A stretch of 64,000 bases of DNA. Origin: Cohnella sp. SGD-V74. GTDB lineage: Bacteria; Bacillota; Bacilli; Paenibacillales; Paenibacillaceae. Each line of letters opens with the position of its first letter. Positions within the stretch are counted from its first letter, which is position 1. Under the pieces are notes generated by a model. The model saw nothing but the letters and a program-made list of their open reading frames with translations, searched no databases and was not told the DNA's origin. The position numbers and the translations under genes are program-made. Where the stretch lies: the NCBI RefSeq assembly GCF_003001675.1, contig NZ_PVYW01000003.1, forward strand, positions 372,001-436,000, read 5' to 3'. Positions 49,230 through 57,537 of the stretch are shown in pieces.

Positions 49230-50108
49230 ATGAATCGTCGACTGATCTCGATCTGCACATCCCTGATGCTGCTCGGCGCCCTGGTTACGGCCTGCGCCGG
49301 CGCGCAAACGCCGGACGGCGGCGGCTCGTCCGCTCCCGAAGCTTCCGCATCGACGCCCGCGGCGACCGTTCCCGCTTCCCCGTCCCTTTCGCCGGAACCG
49401 TCCGCTTCGGAATCGCCCGCAGAAACCCCGGCGAGCCAGGAGCCGGAAGCAGGCCCGGTGGAGAAAACGTACCGAATGAACAAAAATTACTTCATCGTCC
49501 CGATCGACAAGGAGAAGACCGACGGCAAAGTCGTGCTGCTCACTTTCGACGACGGGCCGAAAGCGCCGGAGACGCTCGATCCTCTGCTCGATACGCTGGA
49601 CAAGCACCAAGCGAAGGCGATCTTCTTCGTGAACGGCTACCGCGTCAAGGCGAATCCCGACCTGCTCAAGAAAATCGACGAGCGCGGCCAAACGATCGGC
49701 AACCATTCCTGGGACCACATCGAGCTCAAGAAGGAACAGGCTCCGAAAATCAAGGAACAGATCGAGAGCGTGCAGGAGATCGTCAAGGACATTACGGGCA
49801 AAGCCCCCGTTTTCTTCCGTCCGCCCCACGGCTCGTCGAACGACTCCGTCCGCCAGATCGCCAAGGACAACGACCTGCTGTTCATGACCTGGTCGAACGG
49901 TTCGCTGGACTGGGACATGGGCAAGATCTCCGAGGACAAGCGCCCGCAAGCGGTCATCGACAACGTCCTGGAGCAATTGCACTCGGGCAGCAACATTCTG
50001 ATGCATGAGCTGCCTTGGACGGCCAAAGCGCTGGACGAGCTGCTGACGCAGCTGGAGGACAAGGGCTACTCCTTCGTCGATCCCGACGCGATCGATACCG
50101 AGCTGTAA
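49230..50108 (+). CDS. Polysaccharide deacetylase lipoprotein
   Basis: 292 residues from the ATG six bases after GGAGGAAC. Lipobox LVTAC with Cys22, then a Pro/Ser/Glu-rich linker to about 75. NodB deacetylase domain from about 100: TFDDGPK (Asp107, Asp108), NHSWDH (His159, His163) for the metal, RPPHG (197-201), and LMHELPWTAKALDELLTQLE. Likely removes acetyl groups from peptidoglycan or another surface glycan outside the membrane. On the plus strand, opposite to its neighbours. Confidence 0.92.
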   Translation: MNRRLISICTSLMLLGALVTACAGAQTPDGGGSSAPEASASTPAATVPASPSLSPEPSASESPAETPASQEPEAGPVEKTYRMNKNYFIVPIDKEKTDGKVVLLTFDDGPKAPETLDPLLDTLDKHQAKAIFFVNGYRVKANPDLLKKIDERGQTIGNHSWDHIELKKEQAPKIKEQIESVQEIVKDITGKAPVFFRPPHGSSNDSVRQIAKDNDLLFMTWSNGSLDWDMGKISEDKRPQAVIDNVLEQLHSGSNILMHELPWTAKALDELLTQLEDKGYSFVDPDAIDTEL

Positions 50109-50113
50109 GACCG

Positions 50114-50413
50114 CTACGGAGAAATCTGCTGCTCCCGTCCCCACCAGAACAAGCCTGCGACCAGCAGCGCGAACAGCACGACCAACGTCAAATAAAACCA
50201 TTTCGACAGCTGGCTTCTCCTGACGGGATGAACTTCAGCGCGAGGGGGCATGCCGGTTTCCGGTATGCCCGCGCTCGCGGCGGCTTGAGCGATCGCCTCC
50301 TCCAACTGCTCCAGCGACAGGGGCTCATTGGCATTATCCGCGCCGAACGCGGCCTTCTTGGCCGATACGTACCGCTCCCACGCGGTCAAGGAGGACTCTC
50401 GGTCTTCCTTCAT
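50114..50413 (-). CDS. Small single-pass membrane protein, 99 residues
   Basis: ATG after GGAGGGAAGAGAA and overlapping the CPBP protease stop by four bases. N-terminal part acidic/helical (MKEDRESSLTAWERYVSAKK, LSLEQLEEAIAQAAASAGIP), C-terminal membrane helix (WFYLTLVVLFALLVAGLFWW). Probably co-translated with the CPBP protein. Family not recognised. Confidence 0.7.
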   Translation of the reverse strand: MKEDRESSLTAWERYVSAKKAAFGADNANEPLSLEQLEEAIAQAAASAGIPETGMPPRAEVHPVRRSQLSKWFYLTLVVLFALLVAGLFWWGREQQISP

Positions 50414-51006
50414 TTCTCTTCCCTCCGAAAACGAATAATGCATCCCATGATGAAGTCCACCAGAAAGTGCGCCAAGATCGGCGTCCATAACGTTCCCGTG
50501 TATTCCATAATCCAGCCCAGACCGTAGCTGATCGAGAACACCATTCCCGTCGGAATCCAATGACGCAAGTACCGGACGTGGATAGCCGCGAACAAGATGC
50601 TGGTCCAGTACGGTCCGAACGCATGCTGAACGGCTCCCCGGAACAGAATCTCTTCGCACACCGCAACGACGAAGGAGATGACCGCGATGTGCCACACGGG
50701 CCTGGCCCGGAATATTCTCTCGTTCACGCCTCCGTCGTCCGCCGCTTCTTCGGGAACGAACCTGGAGATCGACAGATCGAACAGCAGGACGAGCAGCGCC
50801 AATCCGGCGCCCCAAATCGCGAATTCGTAGGTCGTCGGAAAAATAAGCAGCTCCAGCGGATTTCTGCGCTGAAATAATAACCATACGATACCGATAATAA
50901 GAGTAAGCGCCTGAGTGACGTACAGGTTCGCAAGCAGCATCCTGTCGCTTAATTGATCGACCGTAACCTTGCGAACTTTAATATTGCGAATGTCGAATTT
51001 TCTCAT
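50410..51006 (-). CDS. CPBP-family intramembrane metalloprotease
   Basis: 198 residues, about six membrane segments. The conserved motif CEEILFRG (Glu118, Glu119, Arg123), His143 in FAAIHVRY and the late LAHFLVDF with His fit the CAAX protease/bacteriocin-processing (Abi) family. Substrate unknown; relatives process prenylated or secreted peptides or confer immunity to bacteriocins. No bacteriocin gene is visible nearby. Confidence 0.88.
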   Translation of the reverse strand: MRKFDIRNIKVRKVTVDQLSDRMLLANLYVTQALTLIIGIVWLLFQRRNPLELLIFPTTYEFAIWGAGLALLVLLFDLSISRFVPEEAADDGGVNERIFRARPVWHIAVISFVVAVCEEILFRGAVQHAFGPYWTSILFAAIHVRYLRHWIPTGMVFSISYGLGWIMEYTGTLWTPILAHFLVDFIMGCIIRFRREEK

Positions 51007-51106
51007 GATTCCTCGATTTTTGCATTTTTTTGTATGTTCAAGAAGTGCGTTTTTTTCTATACTAGGACTACAAAATACTCAAAAGACCGTTTAAAAGGAG
51101 CAACCG

Positions 51107-52030
51107 ATGGAAAAGCGTCTGAACCGTTCTGATCTTATGTTCTCCCTAGCGTTCCTGCTCATGCTTGTAATCGCAATTGGCGCTTTTTTCTACGGGGTCA
51201 AGGTGGGTACCGATCGCGCCGAGGCCGGCCGCGCTTCGGAGGAAGCCGTGGAAGCGGCGGCCGCTACTCCCGAGCCGAACGCCTACCAGCAGCAAGATTT
51301 GGTTTCCTTCTATCATACCGTATTTTTGTCGTATCGTGAATTTCAAAACGACTGGCTCGACGCGCAGAACAAGTGGCTGAGCGATTCGACGGCCGACCGC
51401 TCCGCGGCGCTCAAGCAGCTTGCCAAGACGGCCCGGAACAAATACGACGCGATCAAAGGGGTTTATGTTGCACCGGTCTCGCCGCAGCTTAAATCCGCTC
51501 AAACGAACTACATGAAAAGCCTGAAACTGTTCGAAGAAGGCTTCTCCGGGCTCGCGGCGAGCGCGAACGAAGGCTCCGCCCAGACCGCGCTCGATAAAGT
51601 CGAAGCCGATTCTTACTATAAAGAAGGGCTGAAATTCGCGCTGACCGGGCAGAAGGAATATTTCGGCTCGATGCTGAAGTGGGCCGAAGCGGTCAACGCG
51701 GACATTCCCGCCGACGTCGACGGTCTGAACGTTATTTCGATCGCGGACTGGAAGGACTTGCCGCTGGTCGTCAAACTTAAAGCGTCGTCCGACTTCATGA
51801 CCGAGCAAGCCGCGCTTACCGACTATCTGCCGCACGACCTGGCCGCCAAAGTCGACCAGTTCATCGCCTCCGGCCAGGCCGAGAAGCGGAAGATCAAGAG
51901 CTTTAACGCCATCGCCGACTTGCTGATCAGCACCGAAGCGGTGACGAGCGGTTACTTCAACGAAGTCAAGTCGAGGTTTTACGCGAGCGAACAGCTCCCC
52001 CAGCTGCCGTTTTTTTCGTCAGGAAAATAG
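51107..52030 (+). CDS. Membrane-anchored helical protein of unknown function
   Basis: 307 residues, ATG after AAAAGGAGCAACCG. N-terminal membrane segment (LMFSLAFLLMLVIAIGAFFY), then an about 280-residue, Ala/Lys-rich, mostly helical exported domain (FQNDWLDAQNKWLSDSTADR, SAQTNYMKSLKLFEEGFSGL). No catalytic motif. A TATACT box lies at 51058. The last codons form a small CAGCT/AGCTG hairpin before se­ven T residues that may act as terminator. Followed by serA on the same strand, with its own promoter. Confidence 0.75.
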   Translation: MEKRLNRSDLMFSLAFLLMLVIAIGAFFYGVKVGTDRAEAGRASEEAVEAAAATPEPNAYQQQDLVSFYHTVFLSYREFQNDWLDAQNKWLSDSTADRSAALKQLAKTARNKYDAIKGVYVAPVSPQLKSAQTNYMKSLKLFEEGFSGLAASANEGSAQTALDKVEADSYYKEGLKFALTGQKEYFGSMLKWAEAVNADIPADVDGLNVISIADWKDLPLVVKLKASSDFMTEQAALTDYLPHDLAAKVDQFIASGQAEKRKIKSFNAIADLLISTEAVTSGYFNEVKSRFYASEQLPQLPFFSSGK

Positions 52031-52079
52031 TTTTTTAGCCCTTTAACGCTATACAGCGTCAATTGTCTCACATTCGCCA

Positions 52080-52109
52080 TTGCAATTGTCCGCCCTATTG
52101 CTATAAAAT
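52080..52109 (+). promoter_or_regulatory. Candidate serA promoter
   Basis: TTGCAA, 16 bp, TATAAA (or an 18-bp spacer to TAAAAT) on the plus strand, about 145 bp upstream of the serA start. Confidence 0.6.
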
Positions 52110-52158
52110 AGGAAAGGCAATCGGAATCAAGCTCGTGCGTAAGACGATACTTAAAGTA

Positions 52159-52231
52159 GTGACCTTGCGGAGTCACCCTCTACGCACCGTTAATCCGCCC
52201 TGAGCGGAGGATCGGCGGTTGAGGGTGTTTT
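52159..52231 (+). promoter_or_regulatory. serA leader with terminator hairpin and competing stem
   Basis: CACCCTC (52174) pairs with GAGGGTG (52221) and encloses TCCGC/GCGGA, followed by TTTTCT: a terminator-like structure 25 bases before the serA start. Just upstream GTGAC (52159) can pair with GTCAC (52172), which shares three bases with the terminator's 5' arm, so the two are mutually exclusive. No T-box sequence was found. Possible riboregulator of unknown class. Confidence 0.6.
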
Positions 52232-52255
52232 CTATATTTCGAAGGAGGGTTCCAC

Positions 52256-53848
52256 ATGTACAAAGTACTCGTATCGGATCCGATCAGCGATTTGGGCATC
52301 TCGCTCCTGGTCGAAGCTTCCGACATCACCATCGACAAGAAACCAGGCCTCAGCGAGGACGAGCTGGTCGCCATCATCGGCGAATACGACGCCCTGCTCG
52401 TACGCAGCCAGACGCGCGTCACCGAGCGCATCATGAACGCGGCCAAGCAGCTCAAGGTGATCGGACGCGCGGGCGTCGGCGTCGACAACATCGATCTCGA
52501 AGCCGCCACGAAACGCGGCATTATCGTCATTAACGCTCCGGACGGCAACACGATCACCACTTGCGAGCACACCTTCGCCATGATGATGGCCGTTGCCCGC
52601 CATATTCCGCAAGCTTACTTGAAGACGGTCGGCGGCGTATGGGACCGCAAATCGTTCGTCGGCGTCGAGCTCCGCAACAAGACGCTCGGCGTGCTCGGCA
52701 TGGGCCGCATCGGCAGCGAAGTCGCCGCTCGCGCCAAGGCGTTCGGCATGAACGTGCTCGGCTACGATCCGTTCCTGACGGAAGAACGCGCGGACAAGAT
52801 CGGCGTGCGCAAAGCGTCCGTGGATGAAATCATTGCGGAAGCGGACTTCATCACGGTTCACACTCCGCTTACCCCGGAAACCCGCCACATGATCGGCAAA
52901 GAGCAATTCGCCAGAATCAAGCCGGGCGTACGCATCGTTAACTGCGCTCGCGGCGGCATCATCGACGAGCTGGCGCTCGTGGAAGCGATCGATGCCGGCA
53001 CGGTAGCGGGCGCGGCGTTCGACGTATTCGAGGAAGAGCCGCCTGCTGCGGATCACCCGTTCCTGAAGCATCCGAAGATTATCGTGACGCCTCACCTCGG
53101 CGCTTCCACGATAGAAGCGCAGGAGAACGTGGCGATCGACGTATCCGAGCAGCTGCTGCACATTCTGCGCAACGAGCCGTTCAAGAACGCCGTCAACATG
53201 CCTCCTGTCGCGGCTGACGTGCTCAGCAAGCTCGAGCCGTACTTCCAGCTCGGCAAGAAGCTCGGCAGCTTCTCGGCGCAGATCGCCGCCGGCGCGGTCA
53301 AGGAAATCGCCGTCTCTTACGCAGGGGAGCTGGCTGACGTCGATACGCAGCCGCTGACGCGCAGAGTCGTCGAAGGCGTGCTCGCCCATCACCTCGGCTC
53401 CGACCAGGTCAACGTCGTCAACGCGATGCACTTGGCCAAAAACCGCGGCGTCAACATCGTCGTCACGAAGTCTCACGCGACCAAGGGCTTCACGAACCAA
53501 GTCAGCGTCACGCTGCGCACGGACAAGGAAGAGCGTCTCGTCGCCGGCACGCTGCTGAACGGCTTCGGCCCGCGCATTACGCAGGTCGACAAGTTCCCGG
53601 TCGACGTCGAGCCGCAAGGACACATTCTGCTTATCTCGCATCACGACAAACCGGGTCTCATCGGCCGCGTCGGCACGCTGCTCGGCACGAAGGACATCAA
53701 CATCGCCACGATGCAGGTCGGACGCAAAATCGTCGGCGGCGAAGCCGTCATGGTGCTGGGCGTCGACAAAGGCGTCACGAAGCAGGTGCTGAGCGAAATC
53801 TCCGCCCTTCCGGATTTGAACAACGCTAAAGAAGTTCACTTGTACTAA
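52256..53848 (+). CDS. serA: D-3-phosphoglycerate dehydrogenase
   Basis: 530 residues, ATG after GGAGGGTTCCAC. Type with an intervening ASB domain and C-terminal ACT domain: NAD-binding GVLGMGRIGSEVAARAKAFG near 144-163, NCARGGIIDE near 232, PHLGAST with the catalytic His near 281, ASB domain about 318-450, ACT domain about 455-530 (ISHHDKPGLIGRVGTLLGTK). First step of serine synthesis; serine is the second substrate of TrpB. Probably feedback-inhibited through the ACT domain and controlled by its leader. Confidence 0.97.
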   Translation: MYKVLVSDPISDLGISLLVEASDITIDKKPGLSEDELVAIIGEYDALLVRSQTRVTERIMNAAKQLKVIGRAGVGVDNIDLEAATKRGIIVINAPDGNTITTCEHTFAMMMAVARHIPQAYLKTVGGVWDRKSFVGVELRNKTLGVLGMGRIGSEVAARAKAFGMNVLGYDPFLTEERADKIGVRKASVDEIIAEADFITVHTPLTPETRHMIGKEQFARIKPGVRIVNCARGGIIDELALVEAIDAGTVAGAAFDVFEEEPPAADHPFLKHPKIIVTPHLGASTIEAQENVAIDVSEQLLHILRNEPFKNAVNMPPVAADVLSKLEPYFQLGKKLGSFSAQIAAGAVKEIAVSYAGELADVDTQPLTRRVVEGVLAHHLGSDQVNVVNAMHLAKNRGVNIVVTKSHATKGFTNQVSVTLRTDKEERLVAGTLLNGFGPRITQVDKFPVDVEPQGHILLISHHDKPGLIGRVGTLLGTKDINIATMQVGRKIVGGEAVMVLGVDKGVTKQVLSEISALPDLNNAKEVHLY

Positions 53849-53861
53849 GAACGTCAAAAAG

Positions 53862-53970
53862 AGCTGTCCCATGGAATCAGAGCGCAACACTTAGAATCAT
53901 CGATGCATATGTACCGGGGGTATGTATCTCGATGATCCAAGTTGCCTGATTTTCGGGGCAGCTTTTTTTG
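53862..53970 (+). terminator. Long palindromic terminator element after serA
   Basis: AGCTGTCCC with GGGGCAGCT, AATCAG with CTGATT, ATCATCGA with TCGATGAT and an inner ATGTACC/GGTATGT pairing make one about 100-base hairpin followed by seven T residues. Shares AGCTGTCCCAT and GGGGTATGTATCTC with the element at 45131-45356. Confidence 0.85.
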
Positions 53971-53973
53971 TTC

Positions 53974-55587
53974 CTAATTGCGGTCGCGAAGACTTAAAGC
54001 CAGGTTAACCTCCTGGATCGCCTCGCCCAGTCCGAGCTCACGGTATTGGCGCACATGGTCGTGCCACATCGCGACCGGGTCTTCGCCGCTGATGACGACT
54101 TTGATCAGATCCTCGAGCGGATTGATCATTGCGCTCAGCTTGTCCTTGGCCGGCGTGGACAAGGAATTGATCTTGTGGTACGCGGGCGTGGCCACCGCGT
54201 TGTTGATCAGCCACTCCATCTCGGACAAACTCTTCTGAATGTTCGCCTCTCCGTAGCTGATCTTGTTCAGCTCGTTCAGCCGGAACTCGGTCTCCTTGCC
54301 CCAGGATGCCAGCGACCGGAAAATCGGAATGGACGGATAGACGCTGGAGATGGCATCCGGTTGGCCGTTATGTTCGTCGATTGGCCGGATCATGACCGGG
54401 TTGCCGTCCTCCAGCCGATAATCGACGCCTTCCAGGCCGTAGCTGGTCAGCCTCTGTCCTTCCGGCGAGAGCAAATAGTCGTACAGCTTCAGCACCCTGC
54501 TCATCTTCTCGTCGCTGATGTTCGCATTGAAGAACGTCTCGGACCAATAAGTCTGCGCGACGTAATAGTAGCGATAGCCCTCCTCCGATAACCACATGCG
54601 CAGGATGTCGACCGAATCGTGGAAATCCTTGTTCGGCTGATAGTCGTTCCACAGCTCTTCCAATCCGCTCAGGCTGCTCGGAGTCGCGCGGTAGACGAGC
54701 GCGCCCGCCTGGCCCTGCGCGAACTTGGTCAAGGCGTCTTCTTCCTTCATATAGTAGAAATCCCGATCCAGCGCGCCGTTCTCGTACAGCTTTCGCAGCT
54801 GCACGACGACCTCGTCCATTTTGCGGGACGCGTAGTACGGAATCCACACGTTATCTTCGAACACCCACTGACCCGCCGCGAACTGGGGAAAAGTCGAGCT
54901 GAACGCCCAGGCCAAACCGTTCATCCCCGCTGCGGTCAGCCCGACGGGAGGCTGCTCCGAGCCGGAGTTCACCCTCCGGTTCGTGAACGTCGCGAGCATG
55001 TTGGAGAAGTCTTCGAAGTCGGCGATTTCCCGGATCAAAGCGTCTTTCATCCAATCCTTTCGGACGAACACGACCCTCTCCAGCATCCACAGCCGATTGG
55101 TCGGGTAACCGATTCGCGGCAGCATGTACAGCCGGTTGTCTTTTCTGAGCAGGCGGATATCGGGAATTTGCGCAATTTGATCGACGTAGGGGTACGGGGT
55201 CAGATCTTCCGGCAGAGGCTTGATCAGCCCGTGCTTGATCCATTCGTTGTAGATGCCGGGGGAATCGCTGGCGATGGAATGGGCGAACACGTCCGGCAGC
55301 TTGTCAGAAGTGGCCCACATTTGCAGCTTCTGATGGTAGTCGGACATCGTAATCTGGACCGGCTCGAACGTCACATTAAAGTCCTTCTCGATCTTCCGCA
55401 AGACAGGATCCTTGCCCTTGAAAGCGGTTGCGATATCCCAGAAGGCAATGGACAGATTCAGATGTTCGCCCATCGGCCGATCGCTTGCGGGAGTCGAAGT
55501 CAACGAACGCTCTACCGCGCTGAAGCTGACCGTGAATACGATCAGCAGGACGAGCAGTACGAACACGAGCTTTCTGGAGCGCTTCAA
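53974..55587 (-). CDS. Extracellular sugar-binding protein of an ABC transporter
   Basis: 537 residues read from TTG seven bases after GGGGGGAAGG; a longer reading lacks a ribosome site. An N-terminal hydrophobic segment (LVFVLLVLLIVFTVSF) without lipobox cysteine predicts a membrane-anchored form. The rest is a family-1 solute-binding fold (KDPVLRKIEKDFNVTFEPVQ, KLPDVFAHSIASDSPGIYNE, TRLNELNKISYGEANIQKSL). Last gene of the transport locus, after two permeases. Substrate probably an oligosaccharide, not identified. Confidence 0.85.
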   Translation of the reverse strand: MKRSRKLVFVLLVLLIVFTVSFSAVERSLTSTPASDRPMGEHLNLSIAFWDIATAFKGKDPVLRKIEKDFNVTFEPVQITMSDYHQKLQMWATSDKLPDVFAHSIASDSPGIYNEWIKHGLIKPLPEDLTPYPYVDQIAQIPDIRLLRKDNRLYMLPRIGYPTNRLWMLERVVFVRKDWMKDALIREIADFEDFSNMLATFTNRRVNSGSEQPPVGLTAAGMNGLAWAFSSTFPQFAAGQWVFEDNVWIPYYASRKMDEVVVQLRKLYENGALDRDFYYMKEEDALTKFAQGQAGALVYRATPSSLSGLEELWNDYQPNKDFHDSVDILRMWLSEEGYRYYYVAQTYWSETFFNANISDEKMSRVLKLYDYLLSPEGQRLTSYGLEGVDYRLEDGNPVMIRPIDEHNGQPDAISSVYPSIPIFRSLASWGKETEFRLNELNKISYGEANIQKSLSEMEWLINNAVATPAYHKINSLSTPAKDKLSAMINPLEDLIKVVISGEDPVAMWHDHVRQYRELGLGEAIQEVNLALSLRDRN

Positions 55588-55648
55588 TGCCTTCCCCCCT
55601 CGCAAGTCGGCCAACCGTCATCGGAACCTTTCGCTTCTATTATACCAA

Positions 55649-56611
55649 TTATCCGATCAGTCCGCTGCGTTCTACGCTCTCTACGAAATACCGCTGCGCG
55701 AACATGTACAGCAGGATGATCGGCGCGATGAACAGCAGCTCTCCGGCGTTTTTGACAAGATAGGCGTACAACGGATCGGTCAGAGAGAAGGATGCCCACA
55801 TGACCGGCAGCTTCGTCGACAGCACGTCCGTGGACGTCAGGAACAACGATACGAAATAATTGTCGTTCCATTGCCAGACGAACGAAAATAAAACGACCGT
55901 GACGATCGCCGGAATCGCGTTCGGCAGCATGATGCGGTAGAACGATTGGAACACGGTGCACCCGTCGATATACGACGCTTCCTCCAGTTCCGTCGGGATG
56001 CCTCTGAAAAATTGGCGAAAGATGAAAATAAACAAGCCGCTCTTGATGCCCATGCCGGTAATCGACTGTAAAATAAACGGCCAGTAGCTGTCCAGCAGAT
56101 TAATGCCCCGCTGTCCGGTGAATAGCTCGATTAGACCAAAAACGTCGAAATAACGGTAATTGAGATATGTCGTGATCATAATCGTCTGCACCGGCACGAT
56201 GATCGTGAAGATGACGCCGGCGAACAGCAGACCGCTTCCCTTGAATTGCAGCCGCGCGAAAGCGAAAGCCGCCAAGGAGCAGGACACCACCTGCATCGCC
56301 GTCGATACGCCGGCAATCGCAAAGGAGTTCCAGGCGGTCTTCGGGTAGCTGAGCGCCTGAAAAGCGATTCGGATCGTATCCAGCGTGAAGTTCTTCGGAA
56401 TCCACAATACCGTCGTGTCGTAGATGTCCATCCGATCCTTGAAGGAGACGGACAATTTGAAAAACAGCGGATACAAAATAACGAAACAAAAACCGATGAC
56501 CAGTATGGCTCGGACGGCCACCCAGCTCCAATGCTTCGCCCAGTAAATCGGATGGATCCGCTTGACCTGCTCGATCCACGCTTCCGCGCGGGGACGGACT
56601 GCTGGCTTCAA
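55649..56611 (-). CDS. Carbohydrate ABC permease, MalG type
   Basis: 320 residues, TTG start nine bases after AAGGAGG. Six membrane segments and the ATPase-contact loop EEASYIDGCTVFQSFYRIML with PNAIPA near 207-233. Pairs with the permease encoded upstream. No ATPase gene is in this locus, so a shared MsmX-like ATPase encoded elsewhere is expected. Confidence 0.9.
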   Translation of the reverse strand: MKPAVRPRAEAWIEQVKRIHPIYWAKHWSWVAVRAILVIGFCFVILYPLFFKLSVSFKDRMDIYDTTVLWIPKNFTLDTIRIAFQALSYPKTAWNSFAIAGVSTAMQVVSCSLAAFAFARLQFKGSGLLFAGVIFTIIVPVQTIMITTYLNYRYFDVFGLIELFTGQRGINLLDSYWPFILQSITGMGIKSGLFIFIFRQFFRGIPTELEEASYIDGCTVFQSFYRIMLPNAIPAIVTVVLFSFVWQWNDNYFVSLFLTSTDVLSTKLPVMWASFSLTDPLYAYLVKNAGELLFIAPIILLYMFAQRYFVESVERSGLIG

Positions 56612-56640
56612 GGCGCCGCACCTCCTTAGTCATAAAACGG

Positions 56641-57537
56641 TTAATCGTAATAGAACACCTTGCGCGATATGAGCGTCGTCGTAAGGAGCAAAATAGTCGC
56701 AACTACGAGAAAATACACCCAGGCCATCGCCGCGCTCAAGCTGAAGTTAAGCGACTGGAACGCCGTATCGGTAATCATCTGGCTGAGCGCGTTGCGGCTG
56801 TAAGCGTCCACGATCGTGTACACCACGTTCGTCAGAAGGATCGGGCTGATCATCGGGAACGTAATTTTCCAGAAAGCTTCGTAACCGGTCGTGCCCTCGA
56901 TCTTCGCCGCCTCGTAGAGCGAAGGCGAGATCGATTGGAGCGCCGCGAGGAAAATCAGAATTTGCACGCCCGAAGAGCTGATAATTTCATAGATTCGGTC
57001 TACCGAATCCGTAATGTAGCTAATAATGCCCTGCCCCGCCCCCGCTTCGAGCAGCATGCGCTGCAGCTCGAAGCTCGTAAAGAGAAAGCCGCCTTCGCCG
57101 GAAGTTCCGGTAATGGAAGAGGCGATGGCGTTCATCTGCGTGCTGTTCTCCAGCGATAAGACGGGAGCGGCCAATAGAACAGGCAGGAAGAAGATGGCGC
57201 GGGCGAATACCCGGCCGCGAAACTTCTGGTTAATCAGCGTCGCCACGAACAGGCTGAAGATCGTGATCGACGGCACGTTGATGACGATGTCCGTGATCGC
57301 CTCCGTCAGCACGCGGTTGAAGGTCGGATGCGTGCGGAACAACTCCCGGTAGTAGGCGAACCCTTCGTAGCTCGTATCGAATCCCCCTTTGCCGAGCGTC
57401 AGCGAATTCAGGCTGTACAGGAACGATTCGTACAGCGGAACGACAAACAGGAACAGAAATCCGAGCAGCCAGGGCGACACGAAGAGCATCCCCAGCGCAG
57501 CCTTCCGTCTTCTTAGCGTCATACGTGCGCGCTTCAT
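56641..57537 (-). CDS. Carbohydrate ABC permease, MalF type
   Basis: 298 residues; start overlaps the DUF5696 gene by four bases (Met6, 15 bases in, is an alternative because AAGGAGG touches the first ATG). Begins with the typical LGMLFVSPWLLGFLFLFVVP, six membrane segments, and the contact loop YEAAKIEGTTGYEAFWKITF near 213-232. A short insertion between helices (NSTQMNAIASSITGTSGEGG) is unusual for MalF proteins. Confidence 0.9.
   Translation of the reverse strand: MKRARMTLRRRKAALGMLFVSPWLLGFLFLFVVPLYESFLYSLNSLTLGKGGFDTSYEGFAYYRELFRTHPTFNRVLTEAITDIVINVPSITIFSLFVATLINQKFRGRVFARAIFFLPVLLAAPVLSLENSTQMNAIASSITGTSGEGGFLFTSFELQRMLLEAGAGQGIISYITDSVDRIYEIISSSGVQILIFLAALQSISPSLYEAAKIEGTTGYEAFWKITFPMISPILLTNVVYTIVDAYSRNALSQMITDTAFQSLNFSLSAAMAWVYFLVVATILLLTTTLISRKVFYYD

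Noticed and set aside
52130-52256. T-box riboswitch before serA
   Set aside because: No T-box consensus and no specifier-loop arrangement seen; only a terminator and a competing hairpin.
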